64,000 bases of DNA. It comes from DATMXT01 sp963662765. GTDB lineage: Bacteria; Bacillota; Clostridia; Oscillospirales; Feifaniaceae. The notes under the pieces were generated by a model. That model was not told where the DNA came from. It worked only from the letters and a program-made list of their open reading frames with translations, and searched no databases. Below, piece after piece: positions 17,605-27,339 of this stretch. Positions within the stretch are counted from its first letter, which is position 1; each line of letters starts with the position of its first letter. A program made the translations under genes and the position numbers. Where the stretch lies: NCBI GenBank assembly GCA_963662765.2, contig CAXXUP010000006.1:124001-188000 (forward strand), read 5' to 3'.

Positions 17605-17650
17605 AAAAAAAGACATACCCTTCCTCTGACGGAAAGCTATGTCTTTTTTT
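17605..17650. terminator. Bidirectional terminator next to tRNA-Arg
   Basis: A run of seven A plus GACATA pairs with TATGTC plus seven T across a loop that holds a second small stem. It works in both directions, ending the tRNA-Arg transcript (minus) and read-through from the FapA gene (plus). Confidence 0.8.
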
Positions 17651-17725
17651 GGCGCGCCCGGCGCGACTTGAACGCGCGACCCCCCGCTTAGGAGGCGGGT
17701 GCTCTATCCGCTGAGCTACGGGCGC
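17650..17725 (-). tRNA. tRNA-Arg (anticodon CCT)
   Basis: This is a full cloverleaf with acceptor GCGCCCG/CGGGCGC, D-arm GCTC/GAGC, anticodon stem CCCGC/GCGGG with loop CTCCTAA (CCT), T-arm GCGCG-TTCAAGT-CGCGC, discriminator G and encoded CCA (17650-17652). All conserved pairs are intact, unlike the tRNA at 14864. It is followed directly by a strong terminator. Confidence 0.95.
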
Positions 17726-17751
17726 ATATGAAATATTAGGCCGTTTTGGGA

Positions 17752-17808
17752 AAACGGCGACCGCCCGCTTAGGTGGCGGTCGCTCTATCCTACTTGAGCT
17801 GCGGGGAC
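17752..17808 (-). pseudogene. Truncated tRNA-Arg
   Basis: The 5' part matches the tRNA at 14867-14940 (acceptor GTCCCCG, D-arm, and an anticodon arm with loop CACCTAA). After the variable region the sequence departs and no T-arm or 3' acceptor strand follows. It stands at the same distance from the full MATE gene as the complete tRNA stands from the MATE fragment, so it marks the second copy of the duplicated segment. Confidence 0.75.
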
Positions 17809-17910
17809 CTATGATCCGCCGCGAAAGGCGCAATGGACTAAAGCGCCTTTTGTAACCATAATATCATAATGCCTGTAAAGCCATCTGTCAAGCGGCTGTG
17901 CGGGTACGCG

Positions 17911-19272
17911 TCATTCTTCGATGATGACAGAAGGTGGCAACACGACGCCTTTTTCCTTCCACCGTCCCCGGGCCAGGCGGACGTTATTGGCAAATCCCGC
18001 AACCGCCCAACCGATTGGCATTGCGAGGATGAGGCCCAGCGCCCCGAGCGGCGTTTTGATAAGATACACGGCGGCCACAATGCGGATGACAAGGCTCAGA
18101 ATGGTGGTGGTCATGGGATAGACCACGTCGCCGGCGCCCCGAAGCAGGCCGGAGGAGATGCTCATGAAGGCGAAGATAAAGTAAAAATAGCACATGATGG
18201 AGATAAATCGGGCGCCCATTTCAATAACGATGGTCTCCTCGGCCTTGACAAACAGCAGCATAAGATAACCGCCGTAGCTCCGCACGAGCAGGGCGGTAAA
18301 AATGCAGAATACCGCGGCGATGAGAAGCGCGCTGCGATAGCCTTTTTTCACCCGGTCAAACTGCTTGGCGCCGACATTCTGGCCCGAGAAAAAGGACATG
18401 GCCTGGCCGAGGTTCATGATGGCCATGGAGGTCAGACCGTCGACCCGCATGGCGGCGCCATAGGCAGCCATGGTCAGCTCGCCGAAGGAGTTGACAAGCC
18501 CCTGCACTGTCAGAAACCCCATCGACATGAGCCCCTGCTGCACCGTTGAGGGAATTGCGAGGCGGACGATCTGCTTAAAGAGTGCTTTATCGAAGACGAT
18601 CTCGCTCGGCTTGAAGCGCAGCAGCGGAACATTCCTTGTGACATAGACAAGCTCGATTGCGCCCGAGACAAGCTGGGAGATGGCGGTGGCATAGGCCACT
18701 CCGCGCACCCCCATGTGGAGCCGCGTCACGAAATAAATGTCGAGCCCGACGTTGAGGATGGCTGCCAGCATCACGGCGTAGAGCGGGGTTTTAGAATCGC
18801 CCATTCCGCGCAGAATATTGCCGAGAATATTGTAAATGATTACACAGGGGATGGCAAGAAAGCTGATGGTCAGGTAGGCCTTGGCATTGACGTACACACT
18901 CTCGGGTGTGCCCAAGAGACGCAGGATGGGGCCGGCCGCGGCCGTTCCGACCGCCATGAGGACGAAGCCGCCCGCCATGATGAAAATAAAGCCGGTCGTC
19001 ACGGTTTTACGCAGTTCCTCCTGCTTGCGGGCGCCGTAGAGCTGGCTGACTAAAACTGCCGTAGCCGCCGTAAAGCCCATGACAACACTTGTGACCAAAA
19101 AAAGCGTCGCCATCGAGGCGCTGATGGAGGCGAGTGCCGCGGGGCCGTCAGAGCGGCCCACAACGATGGAATCGACGATGCTGTATAACTGTTGAAAAAA
19201 TCCGCTCAGCATGAGCGGCATCGAAAAGGAAAGCAGGGCGCGGCCCTCGTTTCCCGTGGTCATGTCCCGCAT
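17911..19272 (-). CDS. MATE family multidrug exporter
   Basis: This 453-residue polytopic membrane protein has about twelve predicted helices in two related halves. MPLMLSGFFQQLYSIVDSIVVG at the start and the second-half segment from AIPSTVQQGLMSMGF are typical of the NorM/DinF-type MATE family. It should export cationic drugs or metabolites using a sodium or proton gradient. An AGAGGTG ribosome site precedes the ATG. The last 33 codons are duplicated at 15044-15150. The gene is transcribed away from pepF from a shared intergenic region. Substrates are not predictable. Confidence 0.92.
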   Translation of the reverse strand: MRDMTTGNEGRALLSFSMPLMLSGFFQQLYSIVDSIVVGRSDGPAALASISASMATLFLVTSVVMGFTAATAVLVSQLYGARKQEELRKTVTTGFIFIMAGGFVLMAVGTAAAGPILRLLGTPESVYVNAKAYLTISFLAIPCVIIYNILGNILRGMGDSKTPLYAVMLAAILNVGLDIYFVTRLHMGVRGVAYATAISQLVSGAIELVYVTRNVPLLRFKPSEIVFDKALFKQIVRLAIPSTVQQGLMSMGFLTVQGLVNSFGELTMAAYGAAMRVDGLTSMAIMNLGQAMSFFSGQNVGAKQFDRVKKGYRSALLIAAVFCIFTALLVRSYGGYLMLLFVKAEETIVIEMGARFISIMCYFYFIFAFMSISSGLLRGAGDVVYPMTTTILSLVIRIVAAVYLIKTPLGALGLILAMPIGWAVAGFANNVRLARGRWKEKGVVLPPSVIIEE

Positions 19273-19282
19273 GAGGCACCTC

Positions 19283-19311
19283 TTTACATTTGTATGTTAG
19301 AACATTATAAT
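19283..19311 (+). promoter_or_regulatory. Sigma-A-type promoter of pepF
   Basis: TTTACA (19283-19288) and TATAAT (19306-19311) are 17 bases apart, 45 bases before the pepF start. Confidence 0.75.
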
Positions 19312-19355
19312 GAAAACGAAATTAAAACACAAGCATAAAGTCAGGAGAATTATTT

Positions 19356-21125
19356 ATGGAAAAAATACCGCTTCGAAGCGAGGCCTTAAAGGCAGACTGC
19401 TGGCGCACTGAAGACATTTATGCCGAAGATGCGAAATTTAAGGCGGCCGTGGCCCGGCTTTCCGAGCTTGGCGGGCGGCTTGCCAAATATAAAGGAAGGC
19501 TTAAAACCGACCTGCTCGAAGCCCTTAAGCTGTCCGACGAGATATCGCTGCTGCTGGCCGACACATACAGCTACGCGGCACTGCGGGCCGACGAGGACAC
19601 GGCCGACGCCGCCCGGCAAAGAGATTTGGGGCTGGTTTCGGGTGTCGCCGTCGAAGTGTCGGCAGCGGCCTCGTTTATGACGCCGGAAATTTTGTCCATC
19701 AAGGATAAGCTGCCCAAAACGCCGGGGATAGAGATCTATAAGAAATATATTGCCGACATTCTGCGCCGGGGCGAGCACATCCTGCCCGAGCGGGAAGAGC
19801 GCATCATGGCCCTTTCGGGGGAGACGGCGGGGGCGGCCGGAGATGTGTTTTCAATGCTGGTCGACGCCGACATGCACTTTGGCCTCATAAAAGATGAATC
19901 CGGCAAGGAAGTGGAACTGACCCACGGCCGGTTTGTCAGGTTTTTGGAGTCAAAGGAACGCCGGGTTCGTAAAGACGCCTTTGAAACACTTTATCGAGTC
20001 TACGGGGAACACCGGAACACGCTGGCGGCGCTGCAAAATGCCCACAACCACAAAAACAAGTTCTACAAGCAGGCAAGGGGCTACAACTCCTGCCTTGAGA
20101 TGTGCATTGACGACGGCAACATTCCCACGGCTGTTTACCACGGGCTCATTGAAGCCGCGGCGGGCGGATTCCCTGACTTCTACAAATATATTGAGGTGCG
20201 CCGCAGAGCCCTGCAGCTTACCGAACTGCACTGCTACGACCTCTATGTCCCCTTCGTTGAAAACCCATACGGCGAAATCCCGTATAGCCGGGCCAAGGAA
20301 CTTGTGCTGGCGGCCCTCACCCCGCTCGGGGAGGCGTACCTGTCGGTTGTCCGCCGCGCCTTGGACGAGGGCTGGGTCGACATTTATGAGAACAAGGGCA
20401 AAAGAACCGGTGCCTATTCGAATGGCAATCCGCAATGTCACCCCTTCATTTTACTCAACTATCAGGGAAACCTCGACAGCGTCTTCACGCTGGCCCACGA
20501 GCTGGGGCACGCCATGCACTCCTACCTCTCGAACAAGACGCAGCCGGCCTGCTACCGCGAGTATGGCATTTTCGTCGCCGAGGTGGCCTCGACCGTGAAC
20601 GAGGCGCTGCTGCAGCATTACCTCATGGAGATCGGGACGAAAGAGGAGCGGCTGTACCTGCAAAACCACGCGCTTGAGCAATTTCGCGCCACCTTTTTCC
20701 GGCAGACCATGTTCGCCGAGTTCGAGCTCGCCACCCACGAGGTGGTGGAGGGTGGCAACGTGCTGACGGCCGAAGGGCTTTGTGAGACCTACCGCGGCCT
20801 GCTTGAAAAGTATTTCGGCCCCAAGGTTGTGCAAGACGACGGAATTGAGCTTGAGTGGTCCCGCATTCCGCACTTCTATTACGACTTCTATGTGTATCAG
20901 TACGCGACCGGCTTTGCCGCCGCCCAGACCCTGGCGGGACGCATTGTAAAAGGCGACGGGGTGGAGCGCTACCTGAAATTTCTGTCGCTTGGCAGTTCTC
21001 TCGACCCGCTCGACGCGCTTCGGGTGGCGGGGGTCGACCTGGAGAGTCCGCAGCCCATCTTAGAGTCGCTGCGCATTTTCGGCGAGGCCGTCGCCGGCAT
21101 GAGCAAAACACTTTTCGGAGAGTGA
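19356..21125 (+). CDS. pepF: Oligoendopeptidase F (M3 metallopeptidase)
   Basis: This 589-residue cytoplasmic zinc peptidase is close to the usual 600 residues of PepF. The catalytic HELGH is near residue 383 (TLAHELGHAMHSYLSNK). A downstream Glu-containing helix (VAEVASTVNEALL) supplies the third zinc ligand. FHYYDFYVYQYATGF-type aromatic residues near the C-terminus bind substrate in this family. It degrades short peptides. AGGAG stands eight bases before the ATG, and the gene has its own promoter and a following hairpin, so it is probably monocistronic. Confidence 0.95.
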   Translation: MEKIPLRSEALKADCWRTEDIYAEDAKFKAAVARLSELGGRLAKYKGRLKTDLLEALKLSDEISLLLADTYSYAALRADEDTADAARQRDLGLVSGVAVEVSAAASFMTPEILSIKDKLPKTPGIEIYKKYIADILRRGEHILPEREERIMALSGETAGAAGDVFSMLVDADMHFGLIKDESGKEVELTHGRFVRFLESKERRVRKDAFETLYRVYGEHRNTLAALQNAHNHKNKFYKQARGYNSCLEMCIDDGNIPTAVYHGLIEAAAGGFPDFYKYIEVRRRALQLTELHCYDLYVPFVENPYGEIPYSRAKELVLAALTPLGEAYLSVVRRALDEGWVDIYENKGKRTGAYSNGNPQCHPFILLNYQGNLDSVFTLAHELGHAMHSYLSNKTQPACYREYGIFVAEVASTVNEALLQHYLMEIGTKEERLYLQNHALEQFRATFFRQTMFAEFELATHEVVEGGNVLTAEGLCETYRGLLEKYFGPKVVQDDGIELEWSRIPHFYYDFYVYQYATGFAAAQTLAGRIVKGDGVERYLKFLSLGSSLDPLDALRVAGVDLESPQPILESLRIFGEAVAGMSKTLFGE

Positions 21126-21136
21126 CGTGAGAAACC

Positions 21137-21172
21137 CGTATGCCGTGCCCGGGTGTCCGGGCACGGCATACG
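21137..21172 (+). terminator. Long perfect hairpin after pepF
   Basis: CGTATGCCGTGCCCG pairs with CGGGCACGGCATACG over a short loop. Only TTCG and a mixed sequence follow, with no T-run, so termination strength is uncertain. Confidence 0.55.
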
Positions 21173-21284
21173 TTCGTGTACTTTGGATAACTTGTGTAAT
21201 TTTCATGATTTTGTACGCAACCAAAACCCGCTTGATACGTCTACCCTTTGTAGCAGCTCAATATAAAACAGGAGGAAAAGATTT

Positions 21285-23168
21285 ATGGCAGATACCCTGC
21301 TGGAAAATGAGGAGATGGCGCAAAGCCCATCTTCGCCGGATGCGGTACAGGGCGCATCCTCACAAAGTGCGGCCGGAGAGAATCCGACGCTCGAAGAGAC
21401 GCTGGTTTTTAAACCCGACAAAAAGAAGAAACTCGGGCCCGTCGTCCGGAAAGTGTTGCTTTGGGGTACTTTGGCAATCGTCGTGGGCGGAGTCGGCCTC
21501 GTAATTTACAACCTGTTCTTCAAAGAGGAAAAAGTGGAGATGCAGACGGCCACCGCCTACTACACGTCCATTGAGAGCGCTGTCACCGGATCCAGCGCAG
21601 CCACCGCCAAGCAGACGCAGGAAGTCGCGGGGCTGGCAAAGGGAAAGGTACTGGCGGTCTATGTGTCCCCTGGCGACATGGTCAAGGTCGGCGATCCGCT
21701 CTTCTCGGTGAACGATGAAAATATACGCGAAGATCTTGACAGCTACGGCGAATCGCTCACCCGGGCGCAAAAGGATCTGACGGCCCTCTACGAGGAGCAG
21801 GACGGCCAAAGCGGCCGCGCCGCCTTTGATGGAAAGGTGCTCGAGATCGGCAAAGTCCTCGGGGCTACTCCCGAAGTCGGCGACACCGTCACCAAGGGGC
21901 AGATTCTGGGAGTTTTAGTCGATGACAGCAAAATGCGGCTCACTACATATTTCTCGACCGCCTATAAGGGCGTCATCGAGGTCGGACAGCAGGTCATGGT
22001 CTCGATTCCGGGGAGCATGGCCCTCATTCCCGGTACCGTGGACCGGGTCGCCAACAACACCAAGATCACGTCCGAAGGCACGGTGCTGTTCGAAATCGAG
22101 ATCGTCATGGACAACCCGGGTGCCCTTGTTGAAGGACTTGTGGCCACTGCCACCGTCACGACGGCGCAGGGCGATGTGACGCCGGCTGAGTCGGGCAAGC
22201 TCGAATACAATCGCAAGGAGAACATCAAGGCCAAGACCTCGGGCGAACTGACCGCCATTTACATGCGTGATTATTACGACTTCAAGACCGGAGACGTTAT
22301 GTTCACCATCTTCAACGAGGACCTCGATAGCAGCATCTCGACGGCCATCAAGAGCGTCGAGGAGGCCCGCGAGAAGTACGACGATGTCGCCGACGAGTAT
22401 AAGTACTACCAGCCGACGGCCGAAATCGCCGGCCAGGTCATCTCGGTCTCGCTGGCCGAGGGCGATGAGCTTACAGGCTCCTCGGGCACCGTCGTTCAAG
22501 TCGCCGACATGAGCACCATGGTGCTCGAAGCGACGGTCGATGAGCTCGACATCGCAAAGCTTGCAGTGGGCATGTCGGTCGAAGTTACGGCTGACTCCAC
22601 CGGCCTCACCTATGAGGGCAAAGTGATTGAAATCCAAATGCAGGGTACCATCGCCAACGGCATGTCCACGTTCCCGGTTAAAATCGAGGTGCCAAACCCC
22701 GGCTTCAACGCCGAGGCGCCATCGCCTGTCGAGACGCCGGAGGGCGCCGAAACGGACGGGATGAATAATGAAGTCTATATCGGGCCGAACGGAGGCTATT
22801 CCGTCACGATGGGCGGCTCTGTGGCAGTTGACGACGGCTCCTACGCCTCCTCGAACGGCGGCCTCTATCCCGGCATGTACCTCAACTTTAAGATCGTCAC
22901 CTCGAGAGTCGAGAACTGCCTTGCCGTGCCCTCCAACGCCGTCAAGTACGTTGAAAACGGCACGATCGTCTTTGTGCGCGAGCCGGCCGAAGACAGCAAA
23001 ATTGCCGACGATATCGACGTTTCCATTGTGCCGGAGGGCTTTACAGCGATCTACGTGACGGTCGGCGTCTCCGACGACACTCAGATTCAGATTGTAGAGG
23101 GACTTTCCGAGGGAGCGGAGGTCGCCACGACCTCCGTCAGCGACGATCCGTATGCCGGTATGTATTAA
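21285..23168 (+). CDS. Membrane fusion (HlyD/MacA-like) adaptor of an ABC exporter
   Basis: This 627-residue protein has a cytoplasmic N-terminus, one membrane segment at about residues 57-78, then a large extracellular part with two lipoyl-like half-motifs (GKVLAVYVSPGDMVKVGDPL and GQVISVSLAEGDEL), a helical hairpin and beta-barrel segments. It is about 200 residues longer than the E. coli MacA type. AGGAGG stands just upstream of the ATG. The next two genes encode the matching ATPase and permease. In Bacillota such adaptors bridge the permease to the cell wall side. The cargo is unknown; antimicrobial peptides or lipids are usual for the family. Confidence 0.88.
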   Translation: MADTLLENEEMAQSPSSPDAVQGASSQSAAGENPTLEETLVFKPDKKKKLGPVVRKVLLWGTLAIVVGGVGLVIYNLFFKEEKVEMQTATAYYTSIESAVTGSSAATAKQTQEVAGLAKGKVLAVYVSPGDMVKVGDPLFSVNDENIREDLDSYGESLTRAQKDLTALYEEQDGQSGRAAFDGKVLEIGKVLGATPEVGDTVTKGQILGVLVDDSKMRLTTYFSTAYKGVIEVGQQVMVSIPGSMALIPGTVDRVANNTKITSEGTVLFEIEIVMDNPGALVEGLVATATVTTAQGDVTPAESGKLEYNRKENIKAKTSGELTAIYMRDYYDFKTGDVMFTIFNEDLDSSISTAIKSVEEAREKYDDVADEYKYYQPTAEIAGQVISVSLAEGDELTGSSGTVVQVADMSTMVLEATVDELDIAKLAVGMSVEVTADSTGLTYEGKVIEIQMQGTIANGMSTFPVKIEVPNPGFNAEAPSPVETPEGAETDGMNNEVYIGPNGGYSVTMGGSVAVDDGSYASSNGGLYPGMYLNFKIVTSRVENCLAVPSNAVKYVENGTIVFVREPAEDSKIADDIDVSIVPEGFTAIYVTVGVSDDTQIQIVEGLSEGAEVATTSVSDDPYAGMY

Positions 23169-23183
23169 TGGAGGGAGTTACTC

Positions 23184-23900
23184 ATGTCCCTCATTGAAAT
23201 CAAAGACATCTATAAAGTGTACCATCCGGGGGAGGAGAGCGAGGTCCGCGCCCTGAACGGGGTGTCGGTCAACATCGACCACGGTGAGTTTGTGGCGGTG
23301 CTCGGAACCTCCGGCAGCGGAAAGTCCACGATGATGAACATCCTCGGCTGCCTCGACGTGCCAAGCCACGGCAGTTATCTGCTGGGCGGCACCGAAGTTG
23401 CCACCCTCTCCGACAACGCGCTGTCCAAGGTGCGCTCGCAAGCGATCGGATTTATATTCCAGGGGTACAACCTCATCAAGGACCTCACGGCCGTCGAAAA
23501 CGTGGAGCTTCCGCTCATATACCGCAACATCGGACGTACCCGCCGCAGAGAGCTCGCGGTGGAGGCCATGAAAGCAGTCGGGCTTGATAACCGGCTGTAT
23601 CACAGACCAAGCGAGATGTCGGGCGGACAGCAGCAGCGGGTGGCAATCGCCAGGGCCATTTCAACCGCCCCGCCCATCATCATGGCCGACGAGCCGACCG
23701 GCAACCTAGACTCCCGCTCAAGCCTCGACGTCATGCGGCACCTCGTGCGGCTCAACGACAGGGGGACCACCATCATTCTCATCACCCACGATGTCAATAT
23801 TGCAAATTACGCCAAGCGCATCATTGAACTGCGAGACGGCAAGGTCATCCGAGACCACCCGGTGGAGAAACGATGCAGCTTTGAGGAGGTGACGGCATGA
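23184..23900 (+). CDS. ABC transporter ATPase (MacB/LolD type)
   Basis: This 238-residue nucleotide-binding subunit has Walker A GTSGSGKST (41-49), the Q-loop in FIFQGYNLI, signature MSGGQQQRVAIARA, Walker B IIMADEPTGNLD and an H-loop in ILITHD. FQGYNLIKDLTAVENVELPL is typical of the FtsX-family exporters. It lies 15 bases after the adaptor gene and overlaps the permease gene by four bases. Confidence 0.95.
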   Translation: MSLIEIKDIYKVYHPGEESEVRALNGVSVNIDHGEFVAVLGTSGSGKSTMMNILGCLDVPSHGSYLLGGTEVATLSDNALSKVRSQAIGFIFQGYNLIKDLTAVENVELPLIYRNIGRTRRRELAVEAMKAVGLDNRLYHRPSEMSGGQQQRVAIARAISTAPPIIMADEPTGNLDSRSSLDVMRHLVRLNDRGTTIILITHDVNIANYAKRIIELRDGKVIRDHPVEKRCSFEEVTA

Positions 23901-25081
23901 ATTTAAGCCAGGCCTTCGCAATGGCCATCAAGTCCATCCGCAACAACAAGGGCCGATCGTTTTTGACCATGCTCGGCATCATCATCGGCGTCTCGGCTGT
24001 CATCACGATGGTCACTTTGGTCAGCGGAATTGAAAAGCAGTTTGTTGAGTCTTTCGCTACAATGGGTACCAACACCATCAACATCTCCTACTCCTACTAT
24101 ACCGATTCACGCAAGGATTTGTCCGGGGAGATCTATGAGAAGTGCCAGTCCATGACCGACACCATCATGGGTGTCACCCCAAACCAGCAGACCTGGACTT
24201 CCATCAAATACCGCCAGAAAAGCCTCGACTGCCGTGTTGTGCTGGGCAGCGATCAGTACGACATCTGTGCCAATTACACCGTTGAACGCGGCTCGATGTT
24301 CAGCTACAACAATGTGCTGAGCCGCAGCAAGGTCTGCGTCGTCGGCTCTTACATCACCGACCAGGTCTTTAACTACGAGAATCCGGTCGGCAAAGAGATT
24401 AAAATTAATGGCGAGAGCTACACCGTCGTCGGCGTCTTTGAGGAAAAGGCAGGCGGTAGCCAGTATGGCACCGACAACATCGTGTTGGTCCCGTACACCC
24501 AAAACCGCACCTTGATGCAAAATCAGCCCATCACCGAGTTCTCGGTGCGGGCTATTGACGCCAATGCCGCCTCTAAGGCCACCGAAGAGCTTCGAACCTT
24601 CATGGCCGCAAAGGTGCCCGAGAAAAATGGCTACTCCTGGGTCGACAGCATGCAGGAGACCATGGACTTCTTCAACCAGCAGATCGTGATCCTGCAGCTC
24701 GCGGCCGGCGGCATCGCCGGAATTTCGCTTCTGGTTGGCGGCATCGGCATCATGAACATCATGCTGGTGTCGGTCACTGAGCGCACCCGTGAAATCGGGA
24801 TCCGCAAGGCCATCGGCGCGCGGCGGATCGACATCATTTCGCAGTTTTTGATCGAGTCAGGCACCATCAGTCTCATGGGCGGCATCATGGGCATCCTGCT
24901 CGGTACGCTGCTCTCGCTGATCGTAGGCCGCGTGATGTTTCCGACATTTGTGCTGCTGCCGAAAGTCTTTGTGGTCATCGGAGCGGCCTTGTTCTCCATC
25001 GCCATCGGCATGTTCTTCGGATTTTACCCCGCGAACCGCGCGTCTAAGCTCAACCCGATCGACGCGCTGCGCAGTGAATAA
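23897..25081 (+). CDS. ABC transporter permease (MacB/FtsX family)
   Basis: This 394-residue protein has one N-terminal helix (MLGIIIGVSAVITMVTLVSG), a large extracellular MacB_PCD domain (about residues 45-260) and three C-terminal helices containing the family signature SVTERTREIGIRKAIGARR. It forms the membrane part of the exporter with 23184-23900. The start overlaps the ATPase stop (ATGA), indicating coupled translation. Confidence 0.95.
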   Translation: MNLSQAFAMAIKSIRNNKGRSFLTMLGIIIGVSAVITMVTLVSGIEKQFVESFATMGTNTINISYSYYTDSRKDLSGEIYEKCQSMTDTIMGVTPNQQTWTSIKYRQKSLDCRVVLGSDQYDICANYTVERGSMFSYNNVLSRSKVCVVGSYITDQVFNYENPVGKEIKINGESYTVVGVFEEKAGGSQYGTDNIVLVPYTQNRTLMQNQPITEFSVRAIDANAASKATEELRTFMAAKVPEKNGYSWVDSMQETMDFFNQQIVILQLAAGGIAGISLLVGGIGIMNIMLVSVTERTREIGIRKAIGARRIDIISQFLIESGTISLMGGIMGILLGTLLSLIVGRVMFPTFVLLPKVFVVIGAALFSIAIGMFFGFYPANRASKLNPIDALRSE

Positions 25082-25095
25082 GGGAGGAAAACAAA

Positions 25096-27339
25096 TTGAG
25101 AAAAATTATCGTAACGGCCCTCGTCTGCGCCGCGCTCGCAGTGCTGCCGGCCGCAGCCTTCTCGGATGTGACCGATTCCAATGTGGCGCTCGCGGCCGAA
25201 ACGCTGCAGTCGCTTGACATCATCTCGGGTTTTCCGGACGGATCATTCCGCTCAGGAAGCCCCTTGACCAGAGCACAATTTTCAAAAATAGCCGTCATCG
25301 CCCTCGGCGACGAGGACCAGGTCGTGCTTCAGAAGAGTTTTACCGTTTTTCCGGACGTGCTCTCCTCCCATTGGGCGGCAGGCTATGTCAATGTGGCGGT
25401 GCGCTACAGCAAAATCTTAAACGGCTACCCGGACGGCACATTCGCGCCGGACAAGGGTATCACCGAGGCCGAGGCTGTCACCATCTGCCTGCGCATGCTC
25501 GGCTATGACGTGGCGGACGTTGGCCTGTTCTGGCCCACTGACTATATCAACAAGGCGGATGAGCTCGGGCTCACCGACGGGCTTGTCATATCGGCAAATA
25601 CCCCCATGACCAGAGGACGGGCCGCCATTCTCGTTTCCAACATGCTGGCCATGAATGAGAAGGAGGGCAAAGCCTTCGCAGCCCGTGTCGGAGCTACAGT
25701 GCAAGAGGATGTGACGCTGCTGGCAGCCCCCGCCACCGACCTCTCGATGGCAGCCGGTACCGTACGGGTGTCGATAAGCGGCACCAAATCCACCCTTTAC
25801 AGCAATAAGGATATCCCGGCCGTCCAAGTCGGACGCCGCGGGGTGCTGCTGACCGGTAAGGACGGCAAGGTGGCGGGATTTGTACCCTATCGGTACGAGG
25901 ACGTCGCCGTCGTCGTCAAGTCCACCGACAAGGACGGCATTACGGTTCTGGGAGGCGGGCGGTACCTCATTCCCATTTCGACCGAAGTCGTGGTTGGCGG
26001 AAGTCTCGAGGAGTATGAGACGGCCTGGTCGGATCTGAGAAGCGGCTCCTCCATCCTGCTGCACTACAATTCGGATGGGGTGCTCGAGTATATCGGTATG
26101 GGCTTTGCCGTCACGGGCGGCAGTGCCAATGTTCTGAAAAATGATTACAGTTCCACCAGCAACCCGCTCTTAGACTTCTACAGCGACGACATCGTCAAGA
26201 ATGCCACCATCGTCAAAAACGGTGCCGTCGTCACAGTCGCAGCCTTGCGCAAATACGACACCGTCAGCTACAACGCCGACTCACGCACAATCACGGTCAG
26301 CGATGCAAAGCTGACGGGTGCCCTCGAGGCGGCCTATCCGACAAAGACCTCCGCCCAGCAGGTGACGGTCTACGGGCAGCGCTTCACACTGGTGGACGGC
26401 TATACCCCGGACCTCTCGGGCTATGCCGAGGGGGCAAACATCACGCTGCTGCTGACGGCCGACGGCCGAGTGGCCGAAATCAAAAAGACGACCGAAGTGA
26501 CGGCCACCGTGTACGGCCAGCTTTCCTCGGCCTCATCCGATACGGTATCGGTGGTCCTGACAAACGGAATTACCATCACCGCAAAGTCCACAAGCGACTG
26601 CACAGACATCGAGGGCTATTTCGTCTCGGTCACGGCGGGCGGCGACGGGAAAATGACCGTGAAGGCCATCGACATGAAGTCGGCGCTCTCCTCATCCTTC
26701 AGCGTCGGGACCATGAAGCTCGGCTCCATGACCGTTTCGCCGGCGGCGGCGCTCTATGAGCGGGTCTCCAAAACGGGCCCGGTCGTAAGGATCGACCTTG
26801 GTGACCTCGGCGGCAGCTCGACCGAGATTGCCGGCTCCAAAATCTACCACTACATTCAGGATTCCGCGGGCCAGGTGGTCGCCGTCGTCTTCTCCAACAT
26901 CACTGGAAACATGTTCGACTACGGCCGTATCAATGTGGAACCCATCGAAAATGACGATGGCGATGAAATCAGCCGCACCATCACAGTTCGCTACCGCGGC
27001 GTGGGGGGTAGCTACACCTCCGCCACCGGGACCGATGCCCACCTCCTGAGCATCAAGGGCCCCTATGCCGGAGTCTACTACATGGACGGAAAAGTGGGCG
27101 CAGTGGCTGCCCTCACCCAGATCGGAACCGTCAAGGTCACTGACTTTATGGGCGAGAAACAGGTCATGGTCGGGTCCCGCACCGTGACCATTGCCGACAA
27201 TGCCTACGTCTGCTACGACGCTAACGGGGAAGAGACGACGCTTTCTAAGCTCAAGAACGCCTGCACCTCGTTTAAGGTCTATGTCGACCGCACGGTCGAC
27301 GAGGGCGGAATCGTCCGGGTCATCGTGGGGATCAAGTGA
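25096..27339 (+). CDS. Secreted S-layer homology (SLH) protein
   Basis: This 747-residue protein has a signal peptide (residues about 1-22, IIVTALVCAALAVLPAAAF) and then SLH modules in the first 200 residues (FPDGSFRSGSPLTRAQFSKIAVIAL; LNGYPDGTFAPDKGITEAEAV). SLH domains bind pyruvylated wall polymers, anchoring the protein on the cell surface. The remaining 550 residues are beta-rich and not recognised. The start is TTG 25096, with GGGAGG eight bases upstream. It follows the exporter genes by 14 bases, so it is probably in the same operon and may be a wall-side partner of the adaptor. Confidence 0.85.
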   Translation: MRKIIVTALVCAALAVLPAAAFSDVTDSNVALAAETLQSLDIISGFPDGSFRSGSPLTRAQFSKIAVIALGDEDQVVLQKSFTVFPDVLSSHWAAGYVNVAVRYSKILNGYPDGTFAPDKGITEAEAVTICLRMLGYDVADVGLFWPTDYINKADELGLTDGLVISANTPMTRGRAAILVSNMLAMNEKEGKAFAARVGATVQEDVTLLAAPATDLSMAAGTVRVSISGTKSTLYSNKDIPAVQVGRRGVLLTGKDGKVAGFVPYRYEDVAVVVKSTDKDGITVLGGGRYLIPISTEVVVGGSLEEYETAWSDLRSGSSILLHYNSDGVLEYIGMGFAVTGGSANVLKNDYSSTSNPLLDFYSDDIVKNATIVKNGAVVTVAALRKYDTVSYNADSRTITVSDAKLTGALEAAYPTKTSAQQVTVYGQRFTLVDGYTPDLSGYAEGANITLLLTADGRVAEIKKTTEVTATVYGQLSSASSDTVSVVLTNGITITAKSTSDCTDIEGYFVSVTAGGDGKMTVKAIDMKSALSSSFSVGTMKLGSMTVSPAAALYERVSKTGPVVRIDLGDLGGSSTEIAGSKIYHYIQDSAGQVVAVVFSNITGNMFDYGRINVEPIENDDGDEISRTITVRYRGVGGSYTSATGTDAHLLSIKGPYAGVYYMDGKVGAVAALTQIGTVKVTDFMGEKQVMVGSRTVTIADNAYVCYDANGEETTLSKLKNACTSFKVYVDRTVDEGGIVRVIVGIK

